From: Periplaneta americana
Lineage: Eukaryota > Arthropoda > Insecta > Blattodea > Blattidae
Direction: 5' to 3'
Assembly: GCF_040183065.1 (NCBI RefSeq)
Contig: NC_091125.1
Location: 129,239,121-129,303,120 of the forward strand
Length of the DNA stretch: 64,000 bases
The notes beneath the pieces are model-generated. The model did not search any database, was not told where the DNA came from, and saw nothing but the letters and a program-made list of their open reading frames with translations. Shown here piece by piece: positions 9,926-21,240 of the stretch. The translations under genes were made by a program, and so were the position numbers. How positions within the stretch are numbered: position 1 is the first letter of the stretch; every line of letters begins with the position of its first letter.

Positions 9926-11668
9926 CTATTAGAAAATATGCCTTAGAACCGCAGGCTAATAATCCTGTTGCTATCGGGTATCGAACGGTGTACAAGGTAG
10001 ACATGTTACTTGTTCCAGATGGTGTAAGACTCGCGGTGCTGTTTGATACTCGTCTGTTTATACATCAGAGTTGTCGCTTTCTAAATCCTTACAAGGCAGT
10101 GCACACCTGGTCGCAACGGTGCCCAGAGCGATCGCTCCTGATACAGCGTAGGCCTGCCTACTCCAGGAATCTGGAGTTCACGTCATCCTCAGAAGTCGAG
10201 TGATCACCAGTATGTCATTAAATTCGAGTTTTGTGGCTGCAGATCCGGTCCTAGGCATTGGAACTGCAGGTTACTCACACTTATCTTCCAGCATACAAAC
10301 AACCGGATTGTACCGTTAACAATTGTCTTTTAAACCAACGATTTACTCCTGAGTTCAGTCGTGGCGAAGTGCATCAACCTTGGTTAAAAACGTAGTAACC
10401 AGGGGTTAAGAAACCACCGATACTTGCACCTGCCCTCTCTCTCTCTTTCCACTTCGGTGTATAGTAATACTAGTGGCTTGTGCAGCAAATGCTGCTGCAA
10501 ACTAAGTTCGTTAGACGTTCAAATAAAAATTTTTCAGATTTATTTTCAATGAAGAATATTTGTCTTTTTGATAGTTATTTGCTTCCATAATAATGAAACA
10601 TACTCCCTCTGAATGGATTTTTTTTAGGCCAAATACTTTTTCTTGAACCTATCCAACTTCAGTTTTTGAGTTTCAATGCGAAAACGCAAGTATCAATGTC
10701 AGGACGATAGCAGTAGCTATTTCAGGTCATTGTGGATTGTAGGCGAAAGTTAAAAAAGTCAGGTTTGCTAAGCTTTCGAACAATAGCATTTTCGTATAGC
10801 TGCTCCATGTAGAACTTGAAATGTAGAGCTTAAAATCATTTTATCCTACTAAGAGATCTTGCTGAATTGATCTGGAGACTACAAAATTTTCTAGGCCTCT
10901 TATTTTATCAATAAGTAATACCTTTTTATCTTTCCTTAGGAACCGTAATTTTTGCGCTCTCTCGAGCCAATACTGAAGACAATGACACATATCAATATCT
11001 ACACTACACCGCCATTAAGTATATGAAAAAGACCCAACCCCACTGGGTTAATAAGTATAAAAATATTTGATTTTTAATAACAATATTATTATCTTACTTA
11101 AGTTTTGTAGTTATATATAGCAGCCACTCAGTAAATTATAGAAATGAAGATCTAAATTAAGATATTCTCTACATTTACTTACATAACCTCAAAACGTTTC
11201 ACTTTCATGTCATCAATATAGCATCAATATTATGTACAATTAATGAAAAAATAGATGCATCATGATATTAACTATAATAATATTTAATTTCTAATGGTAA
11301 TAATGTCATCAAACCACCTCAAGTTCCGTAGATTTGAATATCCAATACAGAAAATTATACACTGCAGAATCAGTTTTTAATAACAAATGGAATTGAGCTC
11401 TAAATATGTCGGCAATCCTGCAGATCATGGCCTTCGTGTAATAGCCTATTGTTTATTGTGGTGTGTGTTTTGTTCCGAAATTCATTCAAGTCGGCCGTGA
11501 TTGAATAAAATTAGTTTTCAAAACTGACAACAGATGGATTTTGGAAAATAGGAAAATTATGTAGGAAAATTGACATTTCACTGAAAACTACTACTATTGG
11601 ATGCAGGCATGAGGGGTCACTCATTAAAATCCGTTCAGCCGTTTTCCCGTAATTTCCAGTACCAGTTC

Positions 11669-11672
<4 letters not shown>
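9926..11672. other. No gene seen
   Basis: Unique, mostly A/T-rich sequence. The plus frame 9874-10203 overlaps the SINE remnant and its translation resembles nothing I know. No exon with credible splice sites stands out. Confidence 0.35.

Positions 11673-11725
<53 letters not shown>
11673..11725. repeat. (TA)n microsatellite
   Basis: About 26 uninterrupted TA units. Confidence 0.97.
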
Positions 11726-11728
<3 letters not shown>

Positions 11729-12409
11729 ATCATTCAACGGTGAATCGAGTAAGGTAACCATTACAACATTACGAAATATCTTTAACGGTTTCTTGTATTA
11801 CATGAAGTGGCTCGGCCTTCCGTTTATTCCAGTATTTTCTTCTGTTTCATTTTTCCTTTCCTTCAGTGTGTGCTCTCTTACGTGTACGTACGCAATTGTT
11901 ACGTTCGACTGTTTTTTCCTGCGGGAGTAAACTAATAAACCAAATTAAGTTATGATGTCTGCCACACACGGAGTTCAGTTATGTGTGAGAGCGTTGGTCG
12001 AATTGCAGCTTAGGTTGCTGCAGAAATTGATTTAACTTGAATTCTTGTAGTGTAGCGTCACTTTGAGTTGTATTCGTGTTATAAATCACACAGTGGACTC
12101 GTTGAGGAGTATTGCACTATTTATAGTAAGCCTCGTGAAGTTGTTTCCAGTGTTACAAAAATGTGCGTGGCAGAAACAATTCATATTGCCTATACCGCAA
12201 GCAAAAAATATAACTTCAAGATACACAGCCGTTTCTTTGGTTATTTCAACAGTAAATCAAAGACAAGAGTGCAAGAGGCATCTCATCGCCTTCTTATAAG
12301 AAGTGTATGATTCTGATGCAAATAAATGTCTTTGTAATGTGCTCAGCTTCTGAACTCTCATGAGTAAGATTAAATGATAAGTACAGGAACGCCATTTCGT
12401 AGTAGCCTA
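11726..12409. other. No recognised gene; overlapping short frames
   Basis: Two overlapping plus-strand frames at 12063-12310 end close together. The 12068 frame (about 80 codons) starts with TTG and contains VTKMCVAETIHIAYTASKK; I do not recognise it. Whether it is an exon cannot be told from sequence alone. Confidence 0.25.
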
Positions 12410-12750
12410 AAGCTGCGGTTTGTTTAAGGCGTATATCGCTGGCGATTGTCGCCTGGAGTTGCTAGCAGTTAAAATGAATGCACACGGTTTCTTTACAGCG
12501 ATGATCGCCAACGTAGATCGGTGGACGCGACGCAGATCGCTAGAGGTTGCTTCTGACGCAAATTCAATGTTCAATAATCGATATTTAGATAAGGCCATGT
12601 AGAAATATTAATCGAGTTATGGCAGGAAAACAAATGAGAATTGACAGCGATGTACGCTAATAAAGAAACAACTTCTTGACGATCATCGCCAGTGTTTATA
12701 ATCGCCGGCGATGTGCGTCCGGCAATGATCACCGTAAACAAACCGTAGCT
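12410..12750. mobile_element. MITE-A (palindromic ends)
   Basis: Inverted ends AAGCTGCGGTTTGTTTA at left and the complement of AAGCTACGGTTTGTTTA at right, with further inner similarity around GCTGGCGAT / GCCGGCGAT. Its right end touches MITE-B. The 7-mer TAGCCTA lies immediately left (12403-12409) and also right of the MITE-A plus MITE-B pair (12974-12980). The frames inside are consequences of the palindrome, not genes. Confidence 0.75.
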
Positions 12751-12752
12751 TA

Positions 12753-12973
12753 AAGGTACGTTTTCCTCGGTGCGACTATTGCGATGATCGTTCAAAGATG
12801 ATCGTGCAACGATAATCGTTGAGAACTATTTCTTTGTATTTTCTAGAGTCACGGCAGTCGCTCGGAGGAAAACAGCCCTATAGAAAATGCAAAGAAATAG
12901 TGCTCAACGATTATCGTTGCACGATCATCGTTGAACGATCATCGCAATAGTCGCACCGAGGAAAACGTACCTT
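12753..12973. mobile_element. MITE-B (~90-bp inverted arms)
   Basis: A 221-bp near-palindrome starting AAGGTACGTTTTCCTCGG and ending in its complement. Arms of about 90 bp include GACTATTGCGATGATCGTTC and CAACGATTATCGTTG. TA borders both sides. Ends share AAG-N-T-R-CG-K-TTT with MITE-A, so the two may be mobilised by related enzymes. No coding capacity. Confidence 0.85.
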
Positions 12974-13670
12974 TAGCCTATATTGTGAAATCACTCTGAT
13001 AACCTAGCTATATACTTATACGTATTTTATATTTTTTCATAGAAAATATAAGAAATATATGAAAAGATTTAAATTATTTAAGATCCTCGGCCTCACGTCA
13101 CTTAGATATCCCCTCAACTAACCCACTAACCTTGTCACATACGTTGTAAAAGATCGGCGCGCGGTTCCTTGTTAATTACCTTATCGTGGAACAAATTTGT
13201 GGCAAAACTGTTTAAATATACATTACCGTTGATGGCTGCAGCTGTTCCCTTTTATTTTCTAGGTTATCGGAGACATTTTACAAAGTGCTACGAAATGGCG
13301 TCCCTGTACTTAACATTTAATGATTTTCTTTCCTTGCCTTATCTGTTGATAGAGCCGATACGTAGCTCGGAAAAATTGAATTTTTATATTCGGTACAAAA
13401 TTAAAAAAATTCGCATCATGATGAAGACCGTGAAAGTATTAAATACTGTGTGAAATGGCCACCACTACAGAGGATGGTCCTTAAGTAGGGGTCTGTTTTT
13501 GTAGCCTGTGGAATGAGAGCCCGAAAATTGTTGGATTTCACATTGTTACAAATCCACTTTCTGGGTTGAGGAATTTGATAACAGTACAACTAAATTGCAC
13601 GTGGTACAATTTCTGCATTGTAGTTTACTTTGTGAACATTACTATGACTTAATAAAATCCTGATTAAGAC
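12974..13670. other. No gene seen
   Basis: Unique sequence; the 94-codon plus frame at 13169-13453 shows no family I recognise. Confidence 0.35.
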
Positions 13671-13800
13671 AAGTTACTTGGTTGCGGATTTTTCCCCAGT
13701 TTTCCTTCAAGAACTGAAATGGAATTGCTGGGTAGCTTTCGGTGTTGGACTTCGAACTCATTTCGCCGTAACATGTCACATGTCACATGTCATTGTCATC
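13671..13800 (+). mobile_element. SINE-1 body fragment, headless
   Basis: GACAAGTTACTTGGTTGCGG, then GGAATTGCTGGGTAGCTTTC and GTTGGACTTCGAACTCATTT match the SINE-1 body. The tRNA head is absent and the right end runs into a (ACATGTC)n-like triplication at 13770-13795. Confidence 0.75.
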
Positions 13801-14569
13801 ATCACAATAGCCGGGTTAAGTTCACGGTGCAGTCCGTTGTATTCTTACAAGAGCGCAAACGTTCGGCGACAAATATCATTTCCCAAATGCCGGCTGGCAA
13901 TACACGGAGGAGACTGGTTCAGGAACGAGTGGTGCTCCCTCTGAAATCTGACTATACAGCGAGCTTTACCATAGTCAGCCCTGTGAGTTGAAAATGCGCC
14001 CACAGCGAAGATTAGCGCAATAGATCTTCTAAGTGACAATGCTGGGTTTAATAGGCCTACACTCTCCCTTAGTCCGGATTAACTAAGTATTTAAGTTTGA
14101 CTATTACACTTTTACTAAGTCATCTATTTTTGACCTATAAAACGGTACGAAAGGACATCTTTCAACCAATCATGGCTGCTTATTGCACAATTTTATCGCT
14201 TCCCTAGCATTTGTTTAATTTTATCGCTTCCCTAGCATTTGTTTCTTTTTATCACTACCCTAGCATTTGTGTCTTTGTTTGCCAACATTTCAAACTGCAA
14301 ATTCTTTACGGTACTATAAAACATACTTTGCGACAGTCAACTGAAAATGGCGGCTCCATTCAAACATTTTGGTGAATGTAACATTAGTAAAATAGAATTT
14401 CAGTAAGTCGATTAATATTTTATTGTATTAGAGTTACTTTACTTCTTATCTTTATTCTTCTAATCGTGTAATAGTCAATTAAATCCCACTCGACTTTTGA
14501 TTTTCTCTAGATAAATCAAAACCTCTAGTGAGATTACTATTGATAATCCTCTGGCTTGTGCATAGTTTT
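13801..14569. other. No gene seen
   Basis: Includes three near-tandem copies of TTTATCRCTWCCCTAGCATT at about 14192-14270. No gene or element recognised. Confidence 0.4.
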
Positions 14570-14704
14570 CTGTTTCGATTTTGTCTTAGGTATACCTATA
14601 ACTTTCTTTTGTATTAACATCATATTATCATGTATTTTCTTTTTATCCTCTAGTTGAGTGGAAGAGAAGGCTTCACGTCCTTAACTCTACCAGAAAAAAT
14701 AAAG

Positions 14705-14744
<40 letters not shown>

Positions 14745-14762
14745 GTTATTATTATTATTAGT
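14570..14762 (+). mobile_element. LINE-C 3' end with (ATT)n tail
   Basis: GTTGAGTGGAAGAGAAGGCT, then CCTTAACTCTACCAG, followed by (ATT)n at 14706-14760. The same end occurs at 23670-23765 and, inverted, at 25290-25385, where it follows recognisable LINE protein. This copy keeps only the untranslated end. Confidence 0.8.
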
Positions 14763-15063
14763 TACCGCAGCAGGATTGTCAGGCTTCCTATTGGCAGGAA
14801 ATAAAGATATTCCTACGCGTTAATCTTTTTATGTACTTTGCAAGACAACAATTTCATTTAAAAACTGCAAAGTGGCAATCATTTCTCATCAGTTGCTCTA
14901 TTGATAAGCGTAAACATCAGAATTGTACGGATAGTACTTATCGAGTGAAATTAGGGGAAAAATATTTTTTTCTCTGAAAAGTATACATTTGGAACTAATG
15001 TAGTATTAGAATTTTTTGTTGTATTCTATCCAAGGAATACCTGTTAATATCAGCATAGTTATA

Positions 15064-15247
15064 CCACAGTCTAGTATATACAGTCACGAAGCTCAGTACG
15101 TAATAAATATGCATCCATAGATAGTTGCTAACCACTAGGATCGCTACTATCGCCTCATTACATAAAATGCGAAATAGTATTTGCACACTCTATTGTTCCT
15201 AGCACCCTCAAAACTCAAGCTTCGTGACTGTATATACTAGACTGTGA
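15064..15247. mobile_element. MITE with ~29-bp perfect TIR and 5-bp TSD
   Basis: 184 bp. The left arm has CACAGTCTAGTATATACAGT then CACGAAGCT; the right end is its exact complement over about 29 bases. TTATA lies at 15059-15063 and 15248-15252 as a candidate TSD. The minus frame 14995-15186 is not conserved and crosses the border. Confidence 0.85.
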
Positions 15248-16125
15248 TTATATTACTTTCACTCTACATATAATACAGGACAAACGTGTGACAAAGAAGA
15301 GATTTCCACTTTCCCGACTGAAATCGAACTCAGACCAGCTGAATTAGTCGCTGGAAACGCCACTTCTTGAACCACAATATAACAATTGGTTTTGTTTCAG
15401 GAAACCTACATTCATTAGAAGGTGTTTGCAGAGCGATGCAATTGGTTCGCATGCATTTCCGTGAACGTAATGGTTTAATAATGACAATGTGAGTCCACAA
15501 TGAGGAAATAATATTGCAGTGTTTATTAGTGTTGGTTTATTATTGTGCCCTGGCATGCAACCGCGAGCGCTTTAGTGCTAATCCTACTTGGCTCTTCCAT
15601 TCTCCTGGTCGGAGATGAAGATCTAAGAATAACAACTGTAGTATTTCCAGCATTCGGGCTACCTCGTCAGTGGCTGAGTGATTGGGCGAAACTACGGCTA
15701 TTAAATCACACCTTCAGAACACAGCAAGCTCGTTGTTCCTAGAAACCGGTTCCCAGAATTTACGAATAGATTTTGTACTGTACAACTTCTCTTGCGACAA
15801 AATGTTCTGGTCATCTCTCAGATGTGTTCGATCTTGACTATCGGCATAATGTAGTAACATCACATCGTATTGAAATGCATTGCTATGAAAAGGAGTTAAT
15901 ATGTAAAGTGATGTGATATTGTATGACGTCGTGGCTAACGAGAAAGACAGGCTTCGGCACGAATCGGAGTCACGTGATTATCGTGGTCTAATCATGGCCA
16001 TCTTGACAATCGCCTAATATAAATAGATATTCAAAGTTTAAAAAAAACAAAGGAATTGCTATATTAAACATGCATTTATATATAAACTTATTCAATGATG
16101 GCCATGTTATGACTAAGAATGTATG
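15248..16125. other. No gene seen; possible decayed tRNA-like motif
   Basis: At about 15302-15375 the minus strand has CTGAGTTCGATTTCAGTC, a weak B-box-like element. It is too diverged to assign. The rest is unique sequence. Confidence 0.3.
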
Positions 16126-16195
16126 ACGTGATGTGACGTGATGTGATATAATTTAATTTAATGTAATATAATAATATAATATAATATAATACAAC
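16126..16195. repeat. Short (GTGAT)n and (ATAAT)n tracts
   Basis: Pentanucleotide-like runs left of the LINE fragment. The same (ATAAT)n motif resumes at 17204 beyond the LINE fragments and MITE-X, so these elements sit inside simple-sequence DNA. Confidence 0.7.
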
Positions 16196-16373
16196 TTGCA
16201 AGTGGATTTTAGAGAATCCAGAGGTTCATTACCACCCTCACGTAAGCCCGCCATCGGTCCCTATCATGAGCAATATTAATCCAGTCTCTACCATCACATC
16301 CCACCTCCCTCAAATCAATTTTACGGTAATATTATCCTCCCATCTACGTCTAGGCCTCTCCAAAGGTCCGAGG
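16196..16373 (-). pseudogene. LINE-A C-terminal tail fragment
   Basis: Plus-strand GAGGTTCATTACCACCCTCA and CATCTACGTCTAGGCCTCTC are the complement of the LINE-A tail encoding RRRWED ... WINLAQDRD ... AAMNL-like protein. The fragment stops abruptly at 16373 where LINE-B sequence begins. Confidence 0.85.
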
Positions 16374-16555
16374 CTTATGTTGGGGTTTCGTAACAAGCTG
16401 TTTTTTACGGTGTTGGGGTGTTAGCCCTTTTCCCAACCCCCAAGCTGGAGGACCACCCCTTATCGGTTCCCCGCGACTACTTATTCAGTATATTCTTCAC
16501 TGCTACCCTCCATATCTGGAGGCCGTCTTCTCTATCCACAACCTGAGGACGCGCC
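16374..16555 (-). mobile_element. LINE-B 3' terminal fragment, second chimera
   Basis: Same segment as 2073-2252, starting at the identical base CTTATGTTGGGGTTTCG but joined here to the LINE-A tail rather than its RT region. Confidence 0.75.
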
Positions 16556-16593
16556 ATGTCATGTCATGGTGATATGGACCCACAATACATATA

Positions 16594-17200
16594 CAGTCTT
16601 ACTAATAAACCGTGTATAGCTTTTATACGAGACTTATGCAGAGTTGAGACAGAAAACGTTACTAATAAACCGTGAATAAGCTGTGGACATATAAACAGGC
16701 TGTAACTATAATTACAATGGGAATTGCTTTGCAGTAGTTATATACACGAAACCCCTTGTTTAAGCGTTGTATATAGGGAAAAAATGGCCGCCCCTTTAAC
16801 AGCTGTTCTCATCGACTGTCATTTTATGATGATGTTTACCTTGTAACTACAGAAGAACAAACCAAAGATCATAGAATTATTAGAATAATATTGCTGTAGC
16901 TTGTACTCTTTGACCAAAATGTAGTGTGGTAATCGATTAGAGCCAGTTGTACTATCGATATTTAACACGCAACATTAGAACGCTCTACCGGATGCAATAG
17001 AGAACCTCAGATATTCTATTACCTTTCGTAACGAAGTAGTGACGAAACTATGACGTAGCTGTGTAGCAGTTTTACTGTTATACACGACGTATGTTGTGAT
17101 TATTAGTAAGGAATTTACACACTACTTATAAACGAGCTACTCATTGTATAAGTATAAGACAGTTAAACGTCTGTATATAGGGTTTTTATTAGTAAGACCG
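16594..17200 (-). mobile_element. MITE-X copy 2, inverted
   Basis: 607 bp from CAGTCTTACTAATAAACCG to ATTAGTAAGACCG, the reverse complement of 980-1587 along its length with scattered substitutions. Both TIRs are better preserved here and read CRGTCTTACTAATAAA. No transposase frame. Confidence 0.85.
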
Positions 17201-17203
17201 ACA

Positions 17204-17411
17204 TAATATAATATAATATAATATAATATAATATAATATAATGTAATGTAATGTAATGTAATGTAATGTAATGTAATACAATACAATAAAATATAATATA
17301 ATATAATACAATATACAATATAATATAATACAATATAATATAATATAATATTATATTATATTATATTATATTATATTATATTATATTATATTATATTATA
17401 TTATATTATAT
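17204..17411. repeat. Pentanucleotide array (ATAAT)n/(ATGTA)n with foldback
   Basis: (ATAAT)n, then (GTAAT)n, mixed ACAAT/ATAAT, then a switch near 17350 to the complementary (ATTAT)n continuing to 17411. The switch gives an uninterrupted inverted repeat able to form a long A/T hairpin. Confidence 0.95.
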
Positions 17412-17830
17412 AACGTGGCTCAGTGCTCGCTGGCTTATAAGCCAGGGGCAGATGATAGACAACGGTAAGATACATGGATCATATTCGGGGACTAAGAGGA
17501 AAGCGAAAAAATAGGAAAGATTTGAGAATGCTGGGTTTGCAGTGAAATACCTGATCTCAGACAGAACACCATGAATGAATTAATGTAATGTAAATGTAAC
17601 GTAAAGGTGATATAAATAACATAATATATTTCAAAAATAATGACGGTATTTTACAATCGTATTTTAAAATAGTCTATCAAAGGGTAGAAGTAGCCATGAA
17701 TGCTGATGCGCCCAATAAAAATCGCTAATTCGCATTGAAACAAAAGAATAGTTTCAAGAAAGCACATAATTTAATTTTATTGCACACATTATCTCTTTTT
17801 ACTGTCTCACTGTCTCAGTTTCACGAAATA
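17412..17830. other. No gene seen
   Basis: Unique sequence between the pentanucleotide array and SINE-2. Confidence 0.4.
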
Positions 17831-18061
17831 GTCGACCTGGTTGGCGAGTTGGTATAGCGCTGGCCTTCTATGCCCAAGGTTGCGGGTTCGATCCCGGGCC
17901 ATGTCGATGGCATTTAAGTGTGCTTAAATGCGACAGGCTCATGTCAGCAGATTTACTGGCATGTAAATGAACTCCTGCGGGACAAAATTCCGGCACATCC
18001 GGCGACGCTGATATAACCTCTGCAGTTGCGAGCGTCGTTAAATAAAACATAACATTTAACA
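17831..18061 (+). mobile_element. SINE-2 copy with 11-bp TSD
   Basis: Head GTCGACCTGGTTGGCGAGTT with B box GCGGGTTCGATCC, body TGGCATTTAAGTGTGCTTAA ... AACTCCTGCGGGACAAAATT ... CGGCGACGCTGATATAACC and end CGTCGTTAAATAAAACATAA. Flanks TTCACGAAATA at 17820-17830 and 18062-18072 are a perfect TSD, so both borders are exact. Other copies are at 23385-23616, 46717-46938 and 48515-49366. Confidence 0.95.
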
Positions 18062-18072
18062 TTCACGAAATA

Positions 18073-19583
18073 TAAAAAGAAAATATTATAATGATGTAAA
18101 TTCTCGTTTTCGAGACTTTCATTGAACAACTGTGTCCAGCATTCCTGGAACTTAAAAATGGTTTTGAGCATGCTGTATGTCTATTTGAATACTGCGACTT
18201 ATTGTGAACTACTGAACGAATTTTGTTTGTGTTTGGTACCTGAGAGGCAATCTACGCGGGGATAGTGATGCACATTAAATACATAATTTTAATTCGGAGT
18301 TAATTGGTCTTTATTGTAGATGAAGGTGATTTAATACGAGTTAAAGCCAAAGTCATCTTCGTGCCACAAATAAGAATGATGTCGATTTACACTCCCAGAT
18401 AAATAAAATGTTACCAATTGTATGAAGATAGCCTAATTCGGATCAAAACATCAACACGTTATTGATTTTTTTCACGTTTTTATAGCCAAAATCTTAGTGT
18501 TGGATAGTCTTTTTGTGTTTTCTGCAAATTATGCGGTTTTTAGTTCCAATTTAAAAACAAAATCTGCGAACAGCACGTTTCGGAACGTAGTCTATAGTTC
18601 AGAACTTGCACTGGGTTCGCTGGCACACTTCCCGAATGCGTTCAATGCCTTCATTTAATATTTCCGACCTTTGTTTCCTCTTCTACGCACTGTCTTTTTA
18701 AAGACTCGTGTCATTTCATGATGTCATTCTTGGTAGTCTGTGCTTGTCATTCTTGCTATTATACTTGAGTCTGCAGGGTTCAAACTGTGCCCAGGGCAAT
18801 GAATTTTTGACGTGGGACGTTTATGTGAGCACCTATTCAAGAGTAATGTCCGTTACCATTTCTGTAATAACTAGGGGGCAGATGTTGATGGCCTAAAAAT
18901 CTATTTTAAATGATCATTAAAATGTCCTTAAACTAATGAAAAAATGACATGAAATTAAAAGAAAATGACTTTTAAATATTATTCACCACAACTTCTTAAA
19001 AATCAGTCACCTTGTTTCAATGACTGCTCTGCAAATCTCGGAGAGAGGAGGCAACTTCCTGGAATTTGGCTAAAATAAAGGAAAAGAACATGCAACAAAA
19101 TTAAGGTTTTAAGAGAAAACTATAGATTTTAATGAGGGTTTACAATGCGTTTCAATCAGGGGTGGTCCATGTCAGTGCCTTCATTCTTCGTCTCCTCCTC
19201 CTTCCGTGCTTCACTTTTGATACCAGATCTTCCAGAAGAGGGAGTGTGAATGACGAAACAAATTGTGGGCGCAGCATGCATTCTTTCAATCTTTGTGTTA
19301 AGAATACTGCTACCACAGTAGACATCCCTTCTGAACCATGTTGGGGACACAACGTTCTGTCCAGGACATGGTGAAAGTTCCCCCCCCCCTTCCAAACATA
19401 AATTCTAAAGACACCCTCGTACCGACAAAAGAACAGCAGCGGTCGAAGTTCTCACTTAAACTAAGCTCCTGTCAAGCATTTTATATTACTTCCGTTGTGT
19501 GAAGTGAAGATTCAGTGGAATGAGTATGGGCTTCAGAGTCTGTTTCAACTATAGAACTCATACTTCATTGTTATTCACTTATT
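18073..19583. other. No gene seen
   Basis: Unique A/T-rich DNA with a C-run at 19381-19389. Overlapping frames on both strands at 19132-19395 have no recognisable content. Confidence 0.35.
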
Positions 19584-19598
19584 CAGTAGGTAGTTACT

Positions 19599-20320
19599 TA
19601 CTTACTTACTTACTGGCTTTTAAGGAACCCGCCCTCACATAAGCCCGCCATAGGTCCCTATCCTGAGCAAGACCAATCCAGGCTCTATCATCATATCCCA
19701 CCTCCCTCAAATCCATTTTAATATCTTCCCATCTACGTCTCAGCCTCCCCAAAGGTCTTTTTCCCTCCGGCCTCCCAACTAACACTCTATATGCATTTCT
19801 GGATTCACCCATACGTACTACATGCTACGTCTGGATTTAATGTTCCTAATTATGCCAGGTGAAGAATACAATGCGTGCAGTTCTGTGTTGTGTAACTTTC
19901 TCCATTCTCCTGTAACGTCATCCCTCATAGCCCCAAATATTTTCCTAAGCACCTTATTCTCAAACACCCTTAACCTATGTTCCTCTCTCAAAGTGAGAGT
20001 CCAAGTTTCACAACCACAAAGAACAACCGATAATATAACCGTTTTATAAATTCTAACTTTCAGATATTTTGACAACAGACTGGATGATAAAAGCTTCTCA
20101 ACCGAATAATAACAGGCATTTCCCATATTTATTCTGTGTTTAATTTCCTCCCGAGTATCATTTATATTTGTTACTGTTGCTCCCAGGTATTTGAATATTT
20201 CCACCTCTTCAAAGGATAAATCTTCAATTTTTATATTTCCATTTCGTACAATATTCTCGTCACGAGAATAATCATATAAGCTTACTTTGTCTTTTCGGGA
20301 TTTACTTCCAAACCTATTTC
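19599..20320 (-). pseudogene. LINE-A, 5'-truncated copy with 15-bp TSD
   Basis: A 722-bp minus-strand insertion. Its protein reads, N to C: FKYLGATVTNINDTREEIKH, the CETWTLTLREEHRLRVFE segment that follows the RT thumb, a frame break near 19815, then [24 protein letters not shown] and WIGLAQDRD. The 3' end is a (TAAG)n tract at 19599-19612. CAGTAGGTAGTTACT at 19584-19598 and 20321-20335 is a perfect TSD. LINE-A ends in short tandem repeats rather than poly-A, as in RTE-type elements; the clade is inferred. It was dead on arrival: no endonuclease or catalytic palm. Confidence 0.93.
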
Positions 20321-20335
20321 CAGTAGGTAGTTACT

Positions 20336-21240
20336 ACTGACCTATTTGGTTATAAAATTATTTAAAAGTCTTATCGGTAAAGAAGAAAGTAAAATGCATT
20401 CCAAGTGATCTAAAAGTTCTTCAAAGTAATTATTAAAAACGACCAAAAATTCCGAAAAAAATATAAAAATGACATAGTCTGTTAGTTCAAAAACGTCAAC
20501 AGAAATGCAAAAAATGCAATATAAGAAATTACTTTTTTACGTTAATATTAACACAGAAAGATTTCTATATTAATAGGCATCGTCCTAATGCAAACAATAA
20601 GAAGATGACTTTTCATGAACATCCGTCCCTAGTAATAACCTACTCTACGCGCATCTTGCTCCTTAGCGAGGGTGCACCAATGTAACTCGAAACGTATAAC
20701 TGATCAATAGCTTTAAAATACTGGGAAGTTCGAAGTTGTTGTAGCTGTCCGAATACAGGTTTATACGAAGAAATTGTGTTACTTTCATTAATAATCGCTT
20801 ATTTAAAGTTCGAGATATAGTTTTGCAGTCCTCATCATTCCAGATGGGTACTTTTGTTTCTGCACGCTATATGGGGTTCAACTGTTTTAGGTCAAGAGAC
20901 CAGTTGGCCGGGTCGAATGTCATCGCACTGTATCAGGGGGACCATCGATCATAGCTGCGGCTGTTTTTGTGGAAGTACACAAGTGATGCTTGGCTCAGTT
21001 CCTGAATCGAAGCGCGCTATCACATCGGTGAGTGCTTTAAGTGTTTAAGTATGTAAGCACGGCACGGAGCTCTGGCACCCCGCAGGGCTCAAAAGCTGTC
21101 AGCGAGTTCACAATCTTCACATTTGTTCACACACACTATTAACAAGAGGCGTTGGAGGTAGCAACGGGTGCTTAGTAACTGCGCTACATTCGTCGCACCT
21201 AGCAGTAGCATTTTATTAACGATACTTTCAATTGTGAAGT
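20336..21240. other. No gene seen; one donor-like site
   Basis: A somewhat GC-richer patch at 20854-21048 has a 64-codon plus frame and a GGTGAGTG donor-like site near 21026. Neither an acceptor nor a homologous protein is apparent, so I do not call an exon. Confidence 0.3.

Noticed and set aside
9874..10203. 109-codon plus-strand frame
   Set aside because: Starts inside a decayed SINE, matches no family, and has an overlapping minus-strand frame of similar quality.
12420..12795. Frames on both strands across MITE-A and MITE-B
   Set aside because: They arise because the DNA is palindromic; same sequence read from each strand.
17840..17905. Functional tRNA genes at the SINE heads (also 3060-3123, 9195-9265, 27117-27190, 37890-37965)
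   Set aside because: Box A/B motifs are present, but each is continuous with a SINE body, lacks a T-run terminator after the acceptor, and has altered loop positions.
20854..21048. Possible exon ending at GGTGAGTG
   Set aside because: Only a donor-like site supports it; no acceptor, homology or codon bias.
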